This document shows, one piece after another, positions 1 through 8,574 of a stretch of 44,801 nucleotides of DNA (within the stretch, counting starts at the first letter, position 1; every line of letters starts with the position of its first letter). Origin of the DNA: Azospirillum brasilense (lineage in GTDB: Bacteria; Pseudomonadota; Alphaproteobacteria; Azospirillales; Azospirillaceae); the NCBI RefSeq assembly GCF_003349955.1, contig NZ_QLKQ01000064.1:1-44801 (forward strand), written 5' to 3'. A program made the position numbers and the translations under genes. The notes beneath the pieces were generated by a model that saw nothing but the letters and a program-made list of their open reading frames with translations, was not told the origin of the DNA and ran no database searches.

Positions 1-1
1 C

Positions 2-139
2 ACTCGGCCGCCCCCCGCCGCCAGCGCTCACGAGCCCGCACCTCCCGACGCCCGCGCGCCCTCGGGCCACTCCAAGGGCGCCGATGCCTTCCGCAAAGGC
101 GATCTCCCCTACGGCGAGGGCACCCGCGACGACGGGTGA
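2..139 (+). CDS. C-terminal end of an unidentified protein (partial)
   Basis: An open frame enters from the left edge and ends at TGA 137-139. The visible 45 residues are rich in Pro and Ala, then polar (ending ...GEGTRDDG), which suggests a disordered tail. Third codon positions are about 80% G or C, as in the real genes nearby, which is the main reason for calling it coding. It converges on the polysaccharide-export gene, and a hairpin lies just after the stop. Too little is visible to name a family; a polysaccharide-biosynthesis protein would fit the neighbours, but that is a guess. Confidence 0.5.
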   Translation, partial: TRPPPAASAHEPAPPDARAPSGHSKGADAFRKGDLPYGEGTRDDG

Positions 140-144
140 CTGCG

Positions 145-182
145 CAAAAAAATGTCCCTCCTCCCGGCGGGAAGAGGGACAT
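145..182 (-). terminator. Rho-independent terminator after the polysaccharide-export gene
   Basis: Perfect 9-bp stem ATGTCCCTC (152-160) / GAGGGACAT (174-182). Read on the minus strand the hairpin is followed by seven T (the A-run at 145-151), the classical intrinsic terminator layout. It lies downstream of the gene that ends at 271. Confidence 0.8.
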
Positions 183-270
183 CGTCATGGCGTCCAATGG
201 CGGCGGGGCACCTGCCCCAGTCTTCCGAAACAAATGGGCCGTCTGGCGAGTGTTCGGAACCGGCTGCCGA

Positions 271-843
271 TCAGAAATAGCGCTCCGGCACGCGCAGCAC
301 GTCGTCGGGCATCACCGGCGTGGTGATCGGCGCGCGGCGCAGCTCCTTCTTGGGATCGGCGCCGCGGGTGATCAGGACGTAATCCTCCTTGGCGCGGTAG
401 GTGTAGCCGCCGGCCATCGCCACCGCGGACAGGGCGGTCATGCCGTTGACATACTGGTACTGGCCGGGGTTGCGGACCTCGCCCAGGATGAAGAAGGGCC
501 GGTGGTTCAGCACCTCGACGCTGACCTTGGCGTCGCGGACGTAGCCCTGCGACAGGCGCTTGGAAATGTCGGCCTCCAGCTCGCGCGGGGTGTGGCCGCG
601 GGCCGTCACCTCGCCGATCAGCGGCATGGCGACCTTGCCCGAGCCGTCGACGCGGAACTCGCCGGAGAGCTGCTCCTCGCCGAAGACGATGACGCGCAGC
701 GCGTCGCCAGCCCCCAGGCGGTAGTCCGTCATCTGGGCGACGCCGGGCGGTTCGAGAGGGGCATCCTGGCCACCGGCGCAGCCGACCATCGCGGCGGCGA
801 CCACGGTCATTCCGAGCGCGCGGAACACGTTACGTCGATTCAT
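271..843 (-). CDS. Polysaccharide export lipoprotein (Wza/Poly_export family)
   Basis: 190 residues. The start at 843 is preferred over an in-frame upstream ATG at 921 because it begins a lipoprotein signal peptide (MNRRNVFRALG..., lipobox MVGC with Cys22) and has GAGAAGGG just upstream. After the signal comes a Poly_export domain (about 41-120, opening DYRLGAGDALRV) and one SLBB-like segment (about 125-152, GEVRNPGQYQY). Family members form or gate the outer-membrane channel for capsule or exopolysaccharide export. It is short compared with E. coli Wza (about 380 residues) and lacks the C-terminal amphipathic helix region, like many alphaproteobacterial versions. The upstream gene on the same strand is an outer-membrane beta-barrel, so the two may work together in export, although a terminator separates them. 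Confidence 0.9.
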   Translation of the reverse strand: MNRRNVFRALGMTVVAAAMVGCAGGQDAPLEPPGVAQMTDYRLGAGDALRVIVFGEEQLSGEFRVDGSGKVAMPLIGEVTARGHTPRELEADISKRLSQGYVRDAKVSVEVLNHRPFFILGEVRNPGQYQYVNGMTALSAVAMAGGYTYRAKEDYVLITRGADPKKELRRAPITTPVMPDDVLRVPERYF

Positions 844-1015
844 CCCTAACCCTTCTCCATAGCTCGTGAGGACATCGGGTCCGCGCTCCGCGGATGGAGC
901 CGCCGAACCCTGAGCGGTCACGGAGGGAGACTAGCAACTCGCACGCGCTTGGGAAAAAGTGGAGAGGAAGTAACGCCAACGGAGGAAAAGGATTCGCGTC
1001 ACCGTATAGGCGGAA

Positions 1016-1059
1016 ATGCAAAAGGGGCGCCCATCGGAAGATGAACGCCCCTTTTGCAT
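1016..1059 (-). terminator. Terminator-like hairpin after the beta-barrel gene
   Basis: Perfect 14-bp inverted repeat, ATGCAAAAGGGGCG (1016-1029) / CGCCCCTTTTGCAT (1046-1059), with a 16-nt loop, placed 16 nt after the stop of the beta-barrel gene. There is no long T-run outside the stem, but the distal side of the stem contains TTTT. It probably ends transcription of the gene starting at 2380. Confidence 0.65.
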
Positions 1060-1075
1060 GCCCTGGACGACCTGA

Positions 1076-2380
1076 TTACATCTGAGCGCCAACGCGCAGA
1101 TAGACCAGATTGTCGGAGTAGTCGAAACCACTGAGGTTCGAGTTACGCTTTTCGTAAGTATAACCGCCATTCACAAAGACATAGCGGCTCAGCTGGTAGC
1201 TGGCGCCGGCCCCCAGCGTGTAGACGTCGTCGGTGCGGTCCACGCCGTTGAAGTCGTCCTGGCGCCATTGGACGCGGGCGTTCAGCAGCAGAGTGCGCAG
1301 AAGCTCGTGATCCACGCCGACGGCGGCGACGGTGCGGTTGTAGCTCGATGCGATCTGGCTGCCGCGGGCGTAGGTCGATTCGCGGACCTGACGGCTGAGC
1401 GAACCGGTGACCGAGGTGAGCTGGGTCACCGACCAGTTCAGGCGGCCGCCCACGGCCAGACCACCGAAATCCTTCAGCGTCGGATCGTCGTAGGTCCGGC
1501 TCAGATAACCGGCATAGATCTCGCCGTTGATCAGGCCGGTCAGGTCGGTGGATAGGCCGCCGACGACCTCATAGCCGTCCGAGTCGCGGTTGACGCCGCC
1601 GAAATCCCGGCTCAGCCGGTAACGGGTCCAGTTGTAGGACCCCTGGACGAAGGCCTCGTAGCCCTGGATGAACTCGTAGCCGACGCGGGCCGTGCCCGTG
1701 TAGTTCCAGCGGTCGCGGTCATCCTGCGACTCCTTGCTCCCGTTGGTCAGCTCGGCGTCCTGGTAGGAGGTGTACTGGGCACCGCCGGTCAGGCGCATAC
1801 GCAGGCGGTTGAAGCGCTGGTTGAAGGACGCCTCGCCGCCGTGGGTGAAGTAGTTCACCGGTTCCGCGAAGCGCGGCACCACGGTGCCGGTGCCCAGCGA
1901 CACGTCGAAGTTCGGGTCGGACCGCCCCTCGTGGTCGCGGCGGCTGAACAGCAGGCCGCTGACCGAGCTGTCGCGGGTGATGTCGTAGCGGCCGTCCACC
2001 TGCGCCCGGTAATCGGCGTAATTCTCCGACGAGTAGTCGAAGAAGCGGCCGATGTTGCCGGAGGCCGAGAAGTTCAGGGCGTGGTTGTTGAAATCCGAAC
2101 GCACGTCGACGCGCGGCTGGGTGACCCAGATGAAGTCGTCGCGCCTGTCGTTCTCGGTGGCGAAGACGTTGCTTTCATAGGTCAGGCCGGTCTCGATGCG
2201 CGGCAGGATCCGGAACGATCCGGCACGGATGCCGAGCTGTTCGACCTCCGGACGGCGGCGCTCCAGCACGGATTCACCGCGCTGCAGTTCCTGGGCGCTC
2301 ACCGGCGTGGCCGCGGGCAGCGCCGTCAGCACGGTGGACGCGAGCGCGAGGGCGAGGAAGGGCAAGGAGCTGGGCTTCAT
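1076..2380 (-). CDS. Outer-membrane beta-barrel protein (BBP2_2-type, polysaccharide-associated)
   Basis: 434 residues. A Sec signal peptide (about 1-29, cleavage near VSAQ-EL) is followed by a short linker and then alternating aromatic/polar strands typical of a large beta-barrel (for example GLTYESNVFAT, YEFIQGYEAFVQGSYNW, YVFVNGGYTYEKR). It ends in a strand with a hydrophobic last residue (LRVGAQM). Length and pattern fit the putative beta-barrel porin 2 family, often found in exopolysaccharide loci of alphaproteobacteria. It presumably sits in the outer membrane and may be the conduit paired with the export lipoprotein encoded downstream. Family assignment is by pattern, with no alignment run. 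Confidence 0.8.
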   Translation of the reverse strand: MKPSSLPFLALALASTVLTALPAATPVSAQELQRGESVLERRRPEVEQLGIRAGSFRILPRIETGLTYESNVFATENDRRDDFIWVTQPRVDVRSDFNNHALNFSASGNIGRFFDYSSENYADYRAQVDGRYDITRDSSVSGLLFSRRDHEGRSDPNFDVSLGTGTVVPRFAEPVNYFTHGGEASFNQRFNRLRMRLTGGAQYTSYQDAELTNGSKESQDDRDRWNYTGTARVGYEFIQGYEAFVQGSYNWTRYRLSRDFGGVNRDSDGYEVVGGLSTDLTGLINGEIYAGYLSRTYDDPTLKDFGGLAVGGRLNWSVTQLTSVTGSLSRQVRESTYARGSQIASSYNRTVAAVGVDHELLRTLLLNARVQWRQDDFNGVDRTDDVYTLGAGASYQLSRYVFVNGGYTYEKRNSNLSGFDYSDNLVYLRVGAQM

Positions 2381-3264
2381 GGGTCACCGCGCTAGGCTGA
2401 AATCAGTGGCTCGTATCGGGCGGCCGAATGGCCTCGGAATGTGCATTCGCCGCTCCGGCAGAAGCGGACAGTCGCTGCAAAGACAACTCAAGGCGTGATG
2501 TCCGTGCAACAGTGAAGCCGTTCAGCCGTGGTTTTTGCCCGCGCCTGTGTTGTTGGCGCAACAAGACTTGCGTCAGACGGGCGCTCTATTGCCATACGCC
2601 CGCACCATTAGAGCTAAGGTCATACGACCACGAAAAGACACACGCCCGCCGCCCCGGGAACCAGCCGTTGGCGGCGTCCGTTCATGCAAAGGCGGTTCTG
2701 AGCCGCGCCAACCTGACCTTTGCCAACCCGACCCATGAGGACGCGCCGAGCATGACCAGACCCCTGACCACGCCCCCGCCGCCCAAATCGCCGCGCCACC
2801 CGGGTGACGATATCGTGATGCCACCCTACACACCGGGGAGTGTTCCACCGCCCGATGGCGACCTGCCGAGATCCGACCGCGAAAGGACTCCGCCACCGAA
2901 CACTTACCCGCCGAAACAAAATCCATAATCGAAATGCGGATAACGCTCCGGAAGGACCAAAACACACCCGCATATGCAGATTGCGCCCTAGTCCCTCCGG
3001 CAAGATTCTTGAAGCGCACGACTCATCTTCGTTCGCGAGTGCTTTTCATTGCAAATAGTGCCCGGTCCTAGACTGTGGCTCTATGCCGCAGCAACGAGCG
3101 TTGCCTATCGCGACTTCCACGCCTAGGCTTTGAAGCGAAGCCTGCTGCATTTGGCGCACTCCCGGGAACACTCCCCGGGTCCGGCGCCGGACCTGTCGCA
3201 CGGTGTTCCGCCGACACCCGCCGCAACCGGAAACGGTCCGGCTCCGCAACGCTCGTGTGCGCCC
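2381..3264. other. Long gene-poor stretch between beta-barrel and MarR genes
   Basis: About 880 nt with no well-supported gene except a possible 58-codon frame at 2752-2928. Codon bias is weak in every frame. The left part must contain the promoter of the beta-barrel gene (starting at 2380, minus), the right part that of the MarR gene. No convincing hairpin, repeat or RNA gene was recognised. Confidence 0.5.
2752..2928 (+). CDS. Possible 58-residue proline-rich small protein
   Basis: An ATG at 2752 is preceded by GAGG about 11 nt upstream and opens a 58-codon frame rich in Pro (TPPPPKSPRHPGDD... ending PPKQNP). No signal peptide or membrane helix. Third-position GC is only moderately high, and the frame is open far upstream without a start signal, so it could be chance. 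Nothing is recognisable about its function. Confidence 0.3.
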   Translation: MTRPLTTPPPPKSPRHPGDDIVMPPYTPGSVPPPDGDLPRSDRERTPPPNTYPPKQNP

Positions 3265-3705
3265 ATGGATCAGATCGCCCATCCTCCGACCGACGATTAC
3301 CTGCTGACCGGGCAGGTGCACTATCGCCTTCGCCGGGCTCACCAGCGCGCGTCCTCCATCTTCATGGACATGATCGGCGACTCCCAGCTCACCCCCACCC
3401 AGTGGGGCGCCCTGGTCACGCTGCGGACCGAAGGGTCGCTGTCGCAGAACCAGCTGGGCCGGCTGACCTTCATGGACCCGGCGACCACCCAGGGCGTGAT
3501 CCTGCGCCTGGTCGAGCGCAAGCTGGTGGAGCGCCAGCCGGACCCGCAGGACCGGCGCCGCACCAGCGTCAGCCTGACCCGCGCCGGCCAATCGCTGGTC
3601 AACACCCTGCTGGAGAACGCCACCCGGGCGCATCACCGCACCCTGGACCCGCTGACCCCGGAGGAGCAGGCGACCTTCCTCATGCTTCTCTCCCGCCTGA
3701 TGTGA
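3265..3705 (+). CDS. MarR family transcriptional regulator
   Basis: 146 residues from ATG 3265 (MDQIAHPPTDDY...). A TTG at 3130 would add 45 low-complexity residues without homology features, so the shorter start is chosen, although its Shine-Dalgarno is weak. The core is a winged helix-turn-helix: LTPTQWGALVTL (about 42-53), the recognition helix LTFMDPATTQGVILRLVER (about 68-86) and the wing with DPQDRRRTSVSLT (93-105), the usual MarR signature. Such dimers bind palindromes and respond to small ligands. It lies 158 nt upstream of, and co-directional with, a branched-chain-type ABC transporter operon, so that operon is a plausible target (inference). Confidence 0.88.
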   Translation: MDQIAHPPTDDYLLTGQVHYRLRRAHQRASSIFMDMIGDSQLTPTQWGALVTLRTEGSLSQNQLGRLTFMDPATTQGVILRLVERKLVERQPDPQDRRRTSVSLTRAGQSLVNTLLENATRAHHRTLDPLTPEEQATFLMLLSRLM

Positions 3706-3863
3706 GACCGGCGGCTCCGGCACCGGCCCGCGGAAAACTGGCGTGGTGCGGCGCAACGGAACGGTGACTTTTGCGGTGGGTTTGCTATGAACGCAGACAT
3801 TGCGTTCACGCTGCCGTTCCAAGCGTTCGGGCAGCCGCCAACCGCGCCGGGATACCGCCGACC

Positions 3864-5090
3864 ATGAACCGCCGCCATTTCCTGCTCGCGCCGGGCGCCG
3901 CCGCCCTCGCCGCCGCCCTTTGCGTTGCCGCGCCGTCGGCATCCCACGCCCAGGCGGAAAGCCAGCCGATCCACGTCGGCGAGATCAACAGCTACACCGG
4001 CCTGCCGGCCTTCACGATCCCCTACCGCCAGGGCTGGCAGCTCGCGGTGGAGGAGGTGAACGCGGCGGGCGGCCTGCTCGGCGGGCGCAAGCTGGAGGTC
4101 GTCTCCCGCGACGACGCCGGCAAGCCGGACGACGCCGTACGCGTCGCGCAGGAGCTGCTGTCGAACGAGAAGGTCGAGCTGCTGGCCGGCACCTACTTCT
4201 CGCACGTCGGGCTGGCCGTGGCGGACTTCGCCGCCCGCAACAAGCTGCCCTTCGTGGCGGCGGAGCCGCTGACCGACGCCATCACCTGGACCAAGGGCAA
4301 CCGCTACACCTTCCGCCTGCGCCCCAGCACCTACATGCAGGCGGCCATGCTGGTGGAGGAGGCGGCGAAGCTGCCGGCCAAGCGCTGGGCCACCGTCGCC
4401 CCCAACTACGAGTACGGCCAGTCGGCGGTGCAGTGGTTCCGACAGCTCCTCTCGGAGAAGCGTCCGGACGTCGAGTTCGTCGCCGAACAGTGGCCGGCCC
4501 AGGGCAAGCTGGAGGCCGGGCCGACCGTGCAGGCGCTGGCCGCGGCCAAGCCCGACGCCATCTTCAACGTCACCTTCGGCGCCGACCTCGCCAAGTTCGT
4601 GCGCGAGGGCGAGGGGCGCGGCCTGTTCCGCAACCGCACCGTCGTCAGCCTGCTGACCGGAGAACCGGAGTATCTCGACCCCATGAAGGACGAGGCGCCG
4701 GAGGGGTGGATCGTCACCGGCTACCCGCAGGAGCAGATCGACACGCCGGAGCACAAGGCCTTCCGCGAGGCCTATGTGAAGCGCTTCAACGAGCCGCCGC
4801 GCCAGGGCTCGGTCGTCGGCTACGCCACCTTCAAGGCCATCGCCGCCGCCGTGGAAAAGGCCGGCTCCACCGACGCCGAGAAAGTCGTGGACGCGCTGTC
4901 CGGGCTCGACCTGTCCAGCCCCTTCGGCCCGATCACCTTCCGCGCGCTCGACCATCAGGCGACGATGGGCGCCTATGTCGGCAAGACCACGGTGAAGAAC
5001 GGCCAGGGCGTGATGACCGGCTGGCGCTACGCCGACGGCGCGGACTATCTGCCGTCCGACGAGGCCGTCCGCAAGATGCGCCCGGAGTAA
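3864..5090 (+). CDS. Branched-chain amino acid-type ABC transporter substrate-binding protein
   Basis: 408 residues. The start at 3864 begins a signal peptide (MNRRHFLLAPGAAALAAAL, cleavage near SHAQA). The mature protein is a type I periplasmic binding protein (Peripla_BP_6): IHVGEINSYTGLPAF, the EEVNAAGGLLGG motif, SRDDAGKPDDAVRVAQELL, and the second-lobe GQSAVQWFRQLL. This family captures amino acids, amides or aromatic acids in the periplasm and delivers them to LivHM-type permeases. The four transporter genes follow on the same strand; a palindromic repeat separates this gene from the permease. The ligand cannot be told from sequence alone. Confidence 0.9.
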   Translation: MNRRHFLLAPGAAALAAALCVAAPSASHAQAESQPIHVGEINSYTGLPAFTIPYRQGWQLAVEEVNAAGGLLGGRKLEVVSRDDAGKPDDAVRVAQELLSNEKVELLAGTYFSHVGLAVADFAARNKLPFVAAEPLTDAITWTKGNRYTFRLRPSTYMQAAMLVEEAAKLPAKRWATVAPNYEYGQSAVQWFRQLLSEKRPDVEFVAEQWPAQGKLEAGPTVQALAAAKPDAIFNVTFGADLAKFVREGEGRGLFRNRTVVSLLTGEPEYLDPMKDEAPEGWIVTGYPQEQIDTPEHKAFREAYVKRFNEPPRQGSVVGYATFKAIAAAVEKAGSTDAEKVVDALSGLDLSSPFGPITFRALDHQATMGAYVGKTTVKNGQGVMTGWRYADGADYLPSDEAVRKMRPE

Positions 5091-5103
5091 GGGGCGGCGT
5101 TCT

Positions 5104-5215
5104 TGCCCCCACCCTTCCCACGGCTACGCCGCGGGCCCCTTCCCTCCCCCGCTCCGCAGGAGAGGGATTTTGATCCCCTCCACCGCATAGCGGGGGAGGG
5201 CTAGGGAGGGGGCAA
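5104..5215. repeat. Palindromic intergenic repeat, family A copy 1
   Basis: About 112 nt bounded by the terminal inverted repeat TTGCCCCC / GGGGGCAA, with internal arms CTTCCCTCCCCCGCT and AGCGGGGGAGGG. Closely similar elements are at 23863-23968, 30269-30374 and 44766 to the window end. It sits between the binding-protein and permease genes of the transporter operon, starting 13 nt after the stop, and would fold into a long GC-rich hairpin in the mRNA. Confidence 0.85.
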
Positions 5216-5252
5216 AACCTCGCTCCCCCGCCGACCCTGCCGAAAAGAGCCG

Positions 5253-7094
5253 ATGTCCTTCTACCTCGTGCAATTCCTCAGCGGCCTCGCCACGGCGGCG
5301 ACGCTGTTCCTGGTGTCGTCCGGGCTGACCATCGTGTTCGGCGTGACGCGGATCGTGAATTTCGCGCACGGCTCCTTCTACATGCTGGGCGCCTATCTCG
5401 GCTGGACGCTGGTGGAGCGCTGGGGCGGCACGCCGCTGGGCTTCTGGGGCGCGGTGGCCGCCGCCTCGCTGGCGGTCGGGCTGCTCGGCGCGCTGATGGA
5501 GGTCGGGCTGCTGCGCCGCCTCTACCGCTCGCCGGAGCTGTTCCAGCTGCTCGCCACCTTCGGCGTGGTGCTGGTGATGCAGGACGCCGCCTCGTGGATC
5601 TGGGGGTCGGAGGATCTGCTCGGCCGGCGGGCGCCGGGGCTGCGCGGCTCCGTGGACATCCTCGACCAGCCCTTCCCGCTCTACGACCTCGTGCTGATCG
5701 GGCTGGGACCGCTGGTGCTGGGCCTGCTCTGGCTGCTGTTCAACCGCACGCGCTGGGGCACGCTGGTCCGCGCGGCGACCCAGGACCGCGACATGGCCTC
5801 GGCGCTCGGCGTCGATCCGGCGCGGCTGTTCACCGGGGTGCTGTTCCTGGGCTCGGCGCTGGCCGGGCTGGGCGGCGCGCTCCAGGTCCCGCGCGAGGCG
5901 GTGAACCTGCACATGGACATGGCCATCGTGGTCGAGGCCTTCGTCGTCGTCGTGGTCGGCGGCATGGGCAGCCTGACCGGCGCCTTCGTCGCCTCGCTGC
6001 TGATCGGGCAGTTGCAGGCCTTCGGCATTCTGGTCTTCCCGCAGATCACGCTGGTCCTGGTCTTCCTGTTCATGGCGGTGGTGCTGGTGATCCGCCCCTA
6101 CGGCCTGCTCGGCCGCGCCGAGGACGCGCCGCCCACCGCCGCCAGCCCCGGCCCGCCGCTGATCGCCGCGGCCGGCATGGCGCGCTGGGTGCCCGCCCTG
6201 CTGCTCGCCCTGCTGGCCGCGGTGCCGCTGGTCGCCGGCGACTACGCGCTGATCGTGCTGACCGAGGTGGTGATCCTGGCGCTGCTGGCCGCCAGCCTGC
6301 ATCTGCTGATTGGGCTGGGCGGCCTCGTCTCCTTCGGGCACGCCGCCTATTTCGGGCTCGGCGCCTACGGCGCGGCGCTGCTGGTCAAGCATCTGGCCGC
6401 CCCCATGCCGCTGGCGCTGGCCGCTGCCCCGCTGCTCGCCGGGCTGGGGGCGCTGGCCGCCGGCTGGTTCTGCGTGCGACGGTCGGGCCTCTACTTCGCC
6501 ATGCTCACCCTGGCCTTCGCACAGATCGTCTGGTCGGTGACCTTCCAGTGGTACGGTTTCACCGGCGGCGACAACGGCATCCTCGGCGTCTGGCCGCCGG
6601 ATTGGGCGGCCGGCAAGGCGGCCTATTACTGGCTGACCCTGGCGCTGGCCGGCGGCGCGCTGCTGCTGCTGCGCCGCGCCGCCTTCGCGCCCTTCGGCTA
6701 CACGTTGCGCGCCGGGCGCGACTCCGCGCTGCGCGCCGAATCGGTGGGCATCAACGTGCGCCGCCACCAGTGGCTGAGCTTCGCCCTGGCCGGCTCCGCC
6801 GCTGGTCTGGCCGGCGGGCTCTACGCCTTCGCCAAGGGCAGCGTCTTCCCCACCCTGATGGCCGTGCCGGTGTCGGTGGACGCTCTGGTCATGGTGCTGA
6901 TGGGCGGCATCCAGACGCTGAGCGGCCCGGTGGTGGGCGCCGCCCTGTTCCACCTGCTGGAGACCGAGGCGATGAGCCGGACCGACTGGTGGCGGCTGGT
7001 CCTGGGCGCCGTCATCCTGGTGCTGGTTCTGGCCTTCCCCAAGGGCGTCGCCGGCTTCGTCCGCGACCTGTGGACCCGCGGGAGGGAGTCATGA
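5253..7094 (+). CDS. Fused LivH-LivM-type ABC permease
   Basis: 613 residues made of two permease halves. Residues 1 to about 290 are LivH-like (RIVNFAHGSFYMLGAYLG at 32-49, GGMGSLTGAFVASLLIGQ). A Pro/Ala-rich linker (EDAPPTAASPGPP) follows, then a LivM-like half (GLVSFGHAAYFGLGAYG near 357, GGIQTLSGPVVGAALFH near 551). Each half has about 8-10 hydrophobic helices. In most bacteria these are two genes; the fusion gives the inner-membrane channel as one polypeptide. The stop overlaps the start of the next ATPase gene by 4 nt (ATGA), showing translational coupling. Confidence 0.9.
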   Translation: MSFYLVQFLSGLATAATLFLVSSGLTIVFGVTRIVNFAHGSFYMLGAYLGWTLVERWGGTPLGFWGAVAAASLAVGLLGALMEVGLLRRLYRSPELFQLLATFGVVLVMQDAASWIWGSEDLLGRRAPGLRGSVDILDQPFPLYDLVLIGLGPLVLGLLWLLFNRTRWGTLVRAATQDRDMASALGVDPARLFTGVLFLGSALAGLGGALQVPREAVNLHMDMAIVVEAFVVVVVGGMGSLTGAFVASLLIGQLQAFGILVFPQITLVLVFLFMAVVLVIRPYGLLGRAEDAPPTAASPGPPLIAAAGMARWVPALLLALLAAVPLVAGDYALIVLTEVVILALLAASLHLLIGLGGLVSFGHAAYFGLGAYGAALLVKHLAAPMPLALAAAPLLAGLGALAAGWFCVRRSGLYFAMLTLAFAQIVWSVTFQWYGFTGGDNGILGVWPPDWAAGKAAYYWLTLALAGGALLLLRRAAFAPFGYTLRAGRDSALRAESVGINVRRHQWLSFALAGSAAGLAGGLYAFAKGSVFPTLMAVPVSVDALVMVLMGGIQTLSGPVVGAALFHLLETEAMSRTDWWRLVLGAVILVLVLAFPKGVAGFVRDLWTRGRES

Positions 7095-7837
7095 GCCGCC
7101 GTCTCGCCGTCGAGAACCTCCAGCGCGCCTTCGGCGGCGTGCAGGCCGTGCGCGGCGTGTCCTTCGCGCTGGACGCCGGGGAGGTGCTGGCGCTGATCGG
7201 ACCGAACGGCGCCGGCAAGACGACCTGCTTCAACCTGCTGAACGGTCAGCTGCGCCCCGACGCGGGCACGGTGCGGCTGGACGGGGTGGACATCGTCGGC
7301 CTGCCGCCGCGCCGCGTCTGGCGGATGGGCGTCGGCCGGACCTTCCAGATCACCGCCACCTTCGCCTCGATGACGGTGCGCGAGAATGTGCAGATGGTCC
7401 TGCTCTCCGTCCACAGGCGCCTGTTCGGGCTGTGGACCCCGGCGGCGGCCGGGTTCCGCGACGAGGCGATGGCCCTGCTGGAGCGCGTCGGCATGGGCGC
7501 CCAGGCGGAGCGTCCCTGCGGCGTGCTGGCCTATGGCGACCTGAAGCGCGTCGAACTCGCCATGGCGCTGGCCGGCGATCCGAAAATCCTGCTGATGGAC
7601 GAACCCACCGCCGGCATGGCCCCCGGCGAGCGGCAGGAGCTGATGGCGCTGACCTCTTCCCTCGTCCGCGAGCGCGGCCTCGCCGTCCTGTTCACGGAGC
7701 ATGACATGGACGTCGTGTTCGGCCACGCCACCCGCATCATCGTGCTCGACCGCGGCCAGCTGATCGCCGAGGGCTCGCCCGACGCCGTGCGCGCCGACCC
7801 GCGCGTCCAGGCCGTCTATCTGGGAGGTGCCGCATGA
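7091..7837 (+). CDS. LivG-type ABC transporter ATP-binding protein
   Basis: 248 residues. ATG 7091 lies in the ATGA overlap with the permease stop, with GGAGGGAG upstream. Walker A is GPNGAGKT at 37-44, the signature region is LAYGDLKRVELAMAL near 147-161 (the LivG/UrtD-type variant of LSGGQ), and Walker B ends in LLMDEP with Asp170. The insert after Walker A and the C-terminal LIAEGSPDAVRADPRV are typical of LivG. It hydrolyses ATP on the cytoplasmic face to drive the fused LivHM permease, as a heterodimer with the downstream LivF-like subunit. Confidence 0.92.
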   Translation: MSRRLAVENLQRAFGGVQAVRGVSFALDAGEVLALIGPNGAGKTTCFNLLNGQLRPDAGTVRLDGVDIVGLPPRRVWRMGVGRTFQITATFASMTVRENVQMVLLSVHRRLFGLWTPAAAGFRDEAMALLERVGMGAQAERPCGVLAYGDLKRVELAMALAGDPKILLMDEPTAGMAPGERQELMALTSSLVRERGLAVLFTEHDMDVVFGHATRIIVLDRGQLIAEGSPDAVRADPRVQAVYLGGAA

Positions 7838-8550
7838 CCGGCCGGCCGCTTTTGAGCGTCCGCGGGCTCCAGGCCTGGTACGGGCGGGCGCACATCCTGA
7901 CCGGCGTCGATTTGTCGGTGGAGCGGGGCGAGGTGGTCGCCCTGATGGGCCGCAACGGCGCCGGCAAGACCACGACCATGAAGGCGGTCATGGGGCTGCT
8001 CGACCGGCACGCCGGCTCGGTGGTCTTCGACGGGCGCGACGTCTCCGCCCTGCCGCCGCACCGCATCGCGCGGCTCGGCCTCGGCTACGTGCCGGAGGAC
8101 CGGCGCGTCTTCACCGACCTGACGGTGGAGGAAAATCTGGAGGTCGGCCGCCAGCCGCCCCGCGACGGCGCCCCCCACTGGACGCCGGAGCGGCTCTACG
8201 CCCTCTTCCCCAACCTCGCCGAGATGCGGGGCCGCCGCGGCGGGCGGATGAGCGGCGGCGAGCAGCAGATGCTGACTCTGGCCCGCACGCTGATGGGCAA
8301 CCCGTCGCTCCTGCTGCTCGACGAACCGTCGGAGGGGCTGGCCCCGCGCATCGTGCAGCAGATGGCCGACGCCCTGCGCGCCCTGAAGGCGGAAGGGCTG
8401 TCGATCCTGGTGTCGGAACAGAATCTCGCCTTCGCCGCCGCGGTCGCCGACCGCGCGAGCGTCATCGAGAAAGGGCAGATCCGCTTCGAAGGCCCGATGC
8501 GGACGCTGCTGGAAGACGAAGGAGTGCGCCGCGCCTATCTGGCGGTGTGA
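7834..8550 (+). CDS. LivF-type ABC transporter ATP-binding protein
   Basis: 238 residues, again starting in an ATGA overlap (7834-7837). Walker A GRNGAGKT at 39-46, signature SGGEQQ at 140-145, Walker B LLLLDEPSEGLAP with Asp163. It is the last gene of the transporter operon and pairs with the LivG-like subunit. No clear intrinsic terminator was found in the 24 nt before the convergent small gene. Confidence 0.92.
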   Translation: MTGRPLLSVRGLQAWYGRAHILTGVDLSVERGEVVALMGRNGAGKTTTMKAVMGLLDRHAGSVVFDGRDVSALPPHRIARLGLGYVPEDRRVFTDLTVEENLEVGRQPPRDGAPHWTPERLYALFPNLAEMRGRRGGRMSGGEQQMLTLARTLMGNPSLLLLDEPSEGLAPRIVQQMADALRALKAEGLSILVSEQNLAFAAAVADRASVIEKGQIRFEGPMRTLLEDEGVRRAYLAV

Positions 8551-8574
8551 GGAGGCAGGCGGCGCGGAGGCGGT

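Noticed and set aside
3075..3767. Overlapping plus-strand frame across the MarR gene
   Set aside because: Pro/Arg/Gly-rich shadow; the MarR winged-helix frame has the conserved motifs and good third-position bias.
5124..6953. Minus-strand 609-codon frame opposite the fused LivHM permease
   Set aside because: The translation is Gln/Arg/His-rich without any recognisable motif; the plus strand carries a clear permease with good codon bias.
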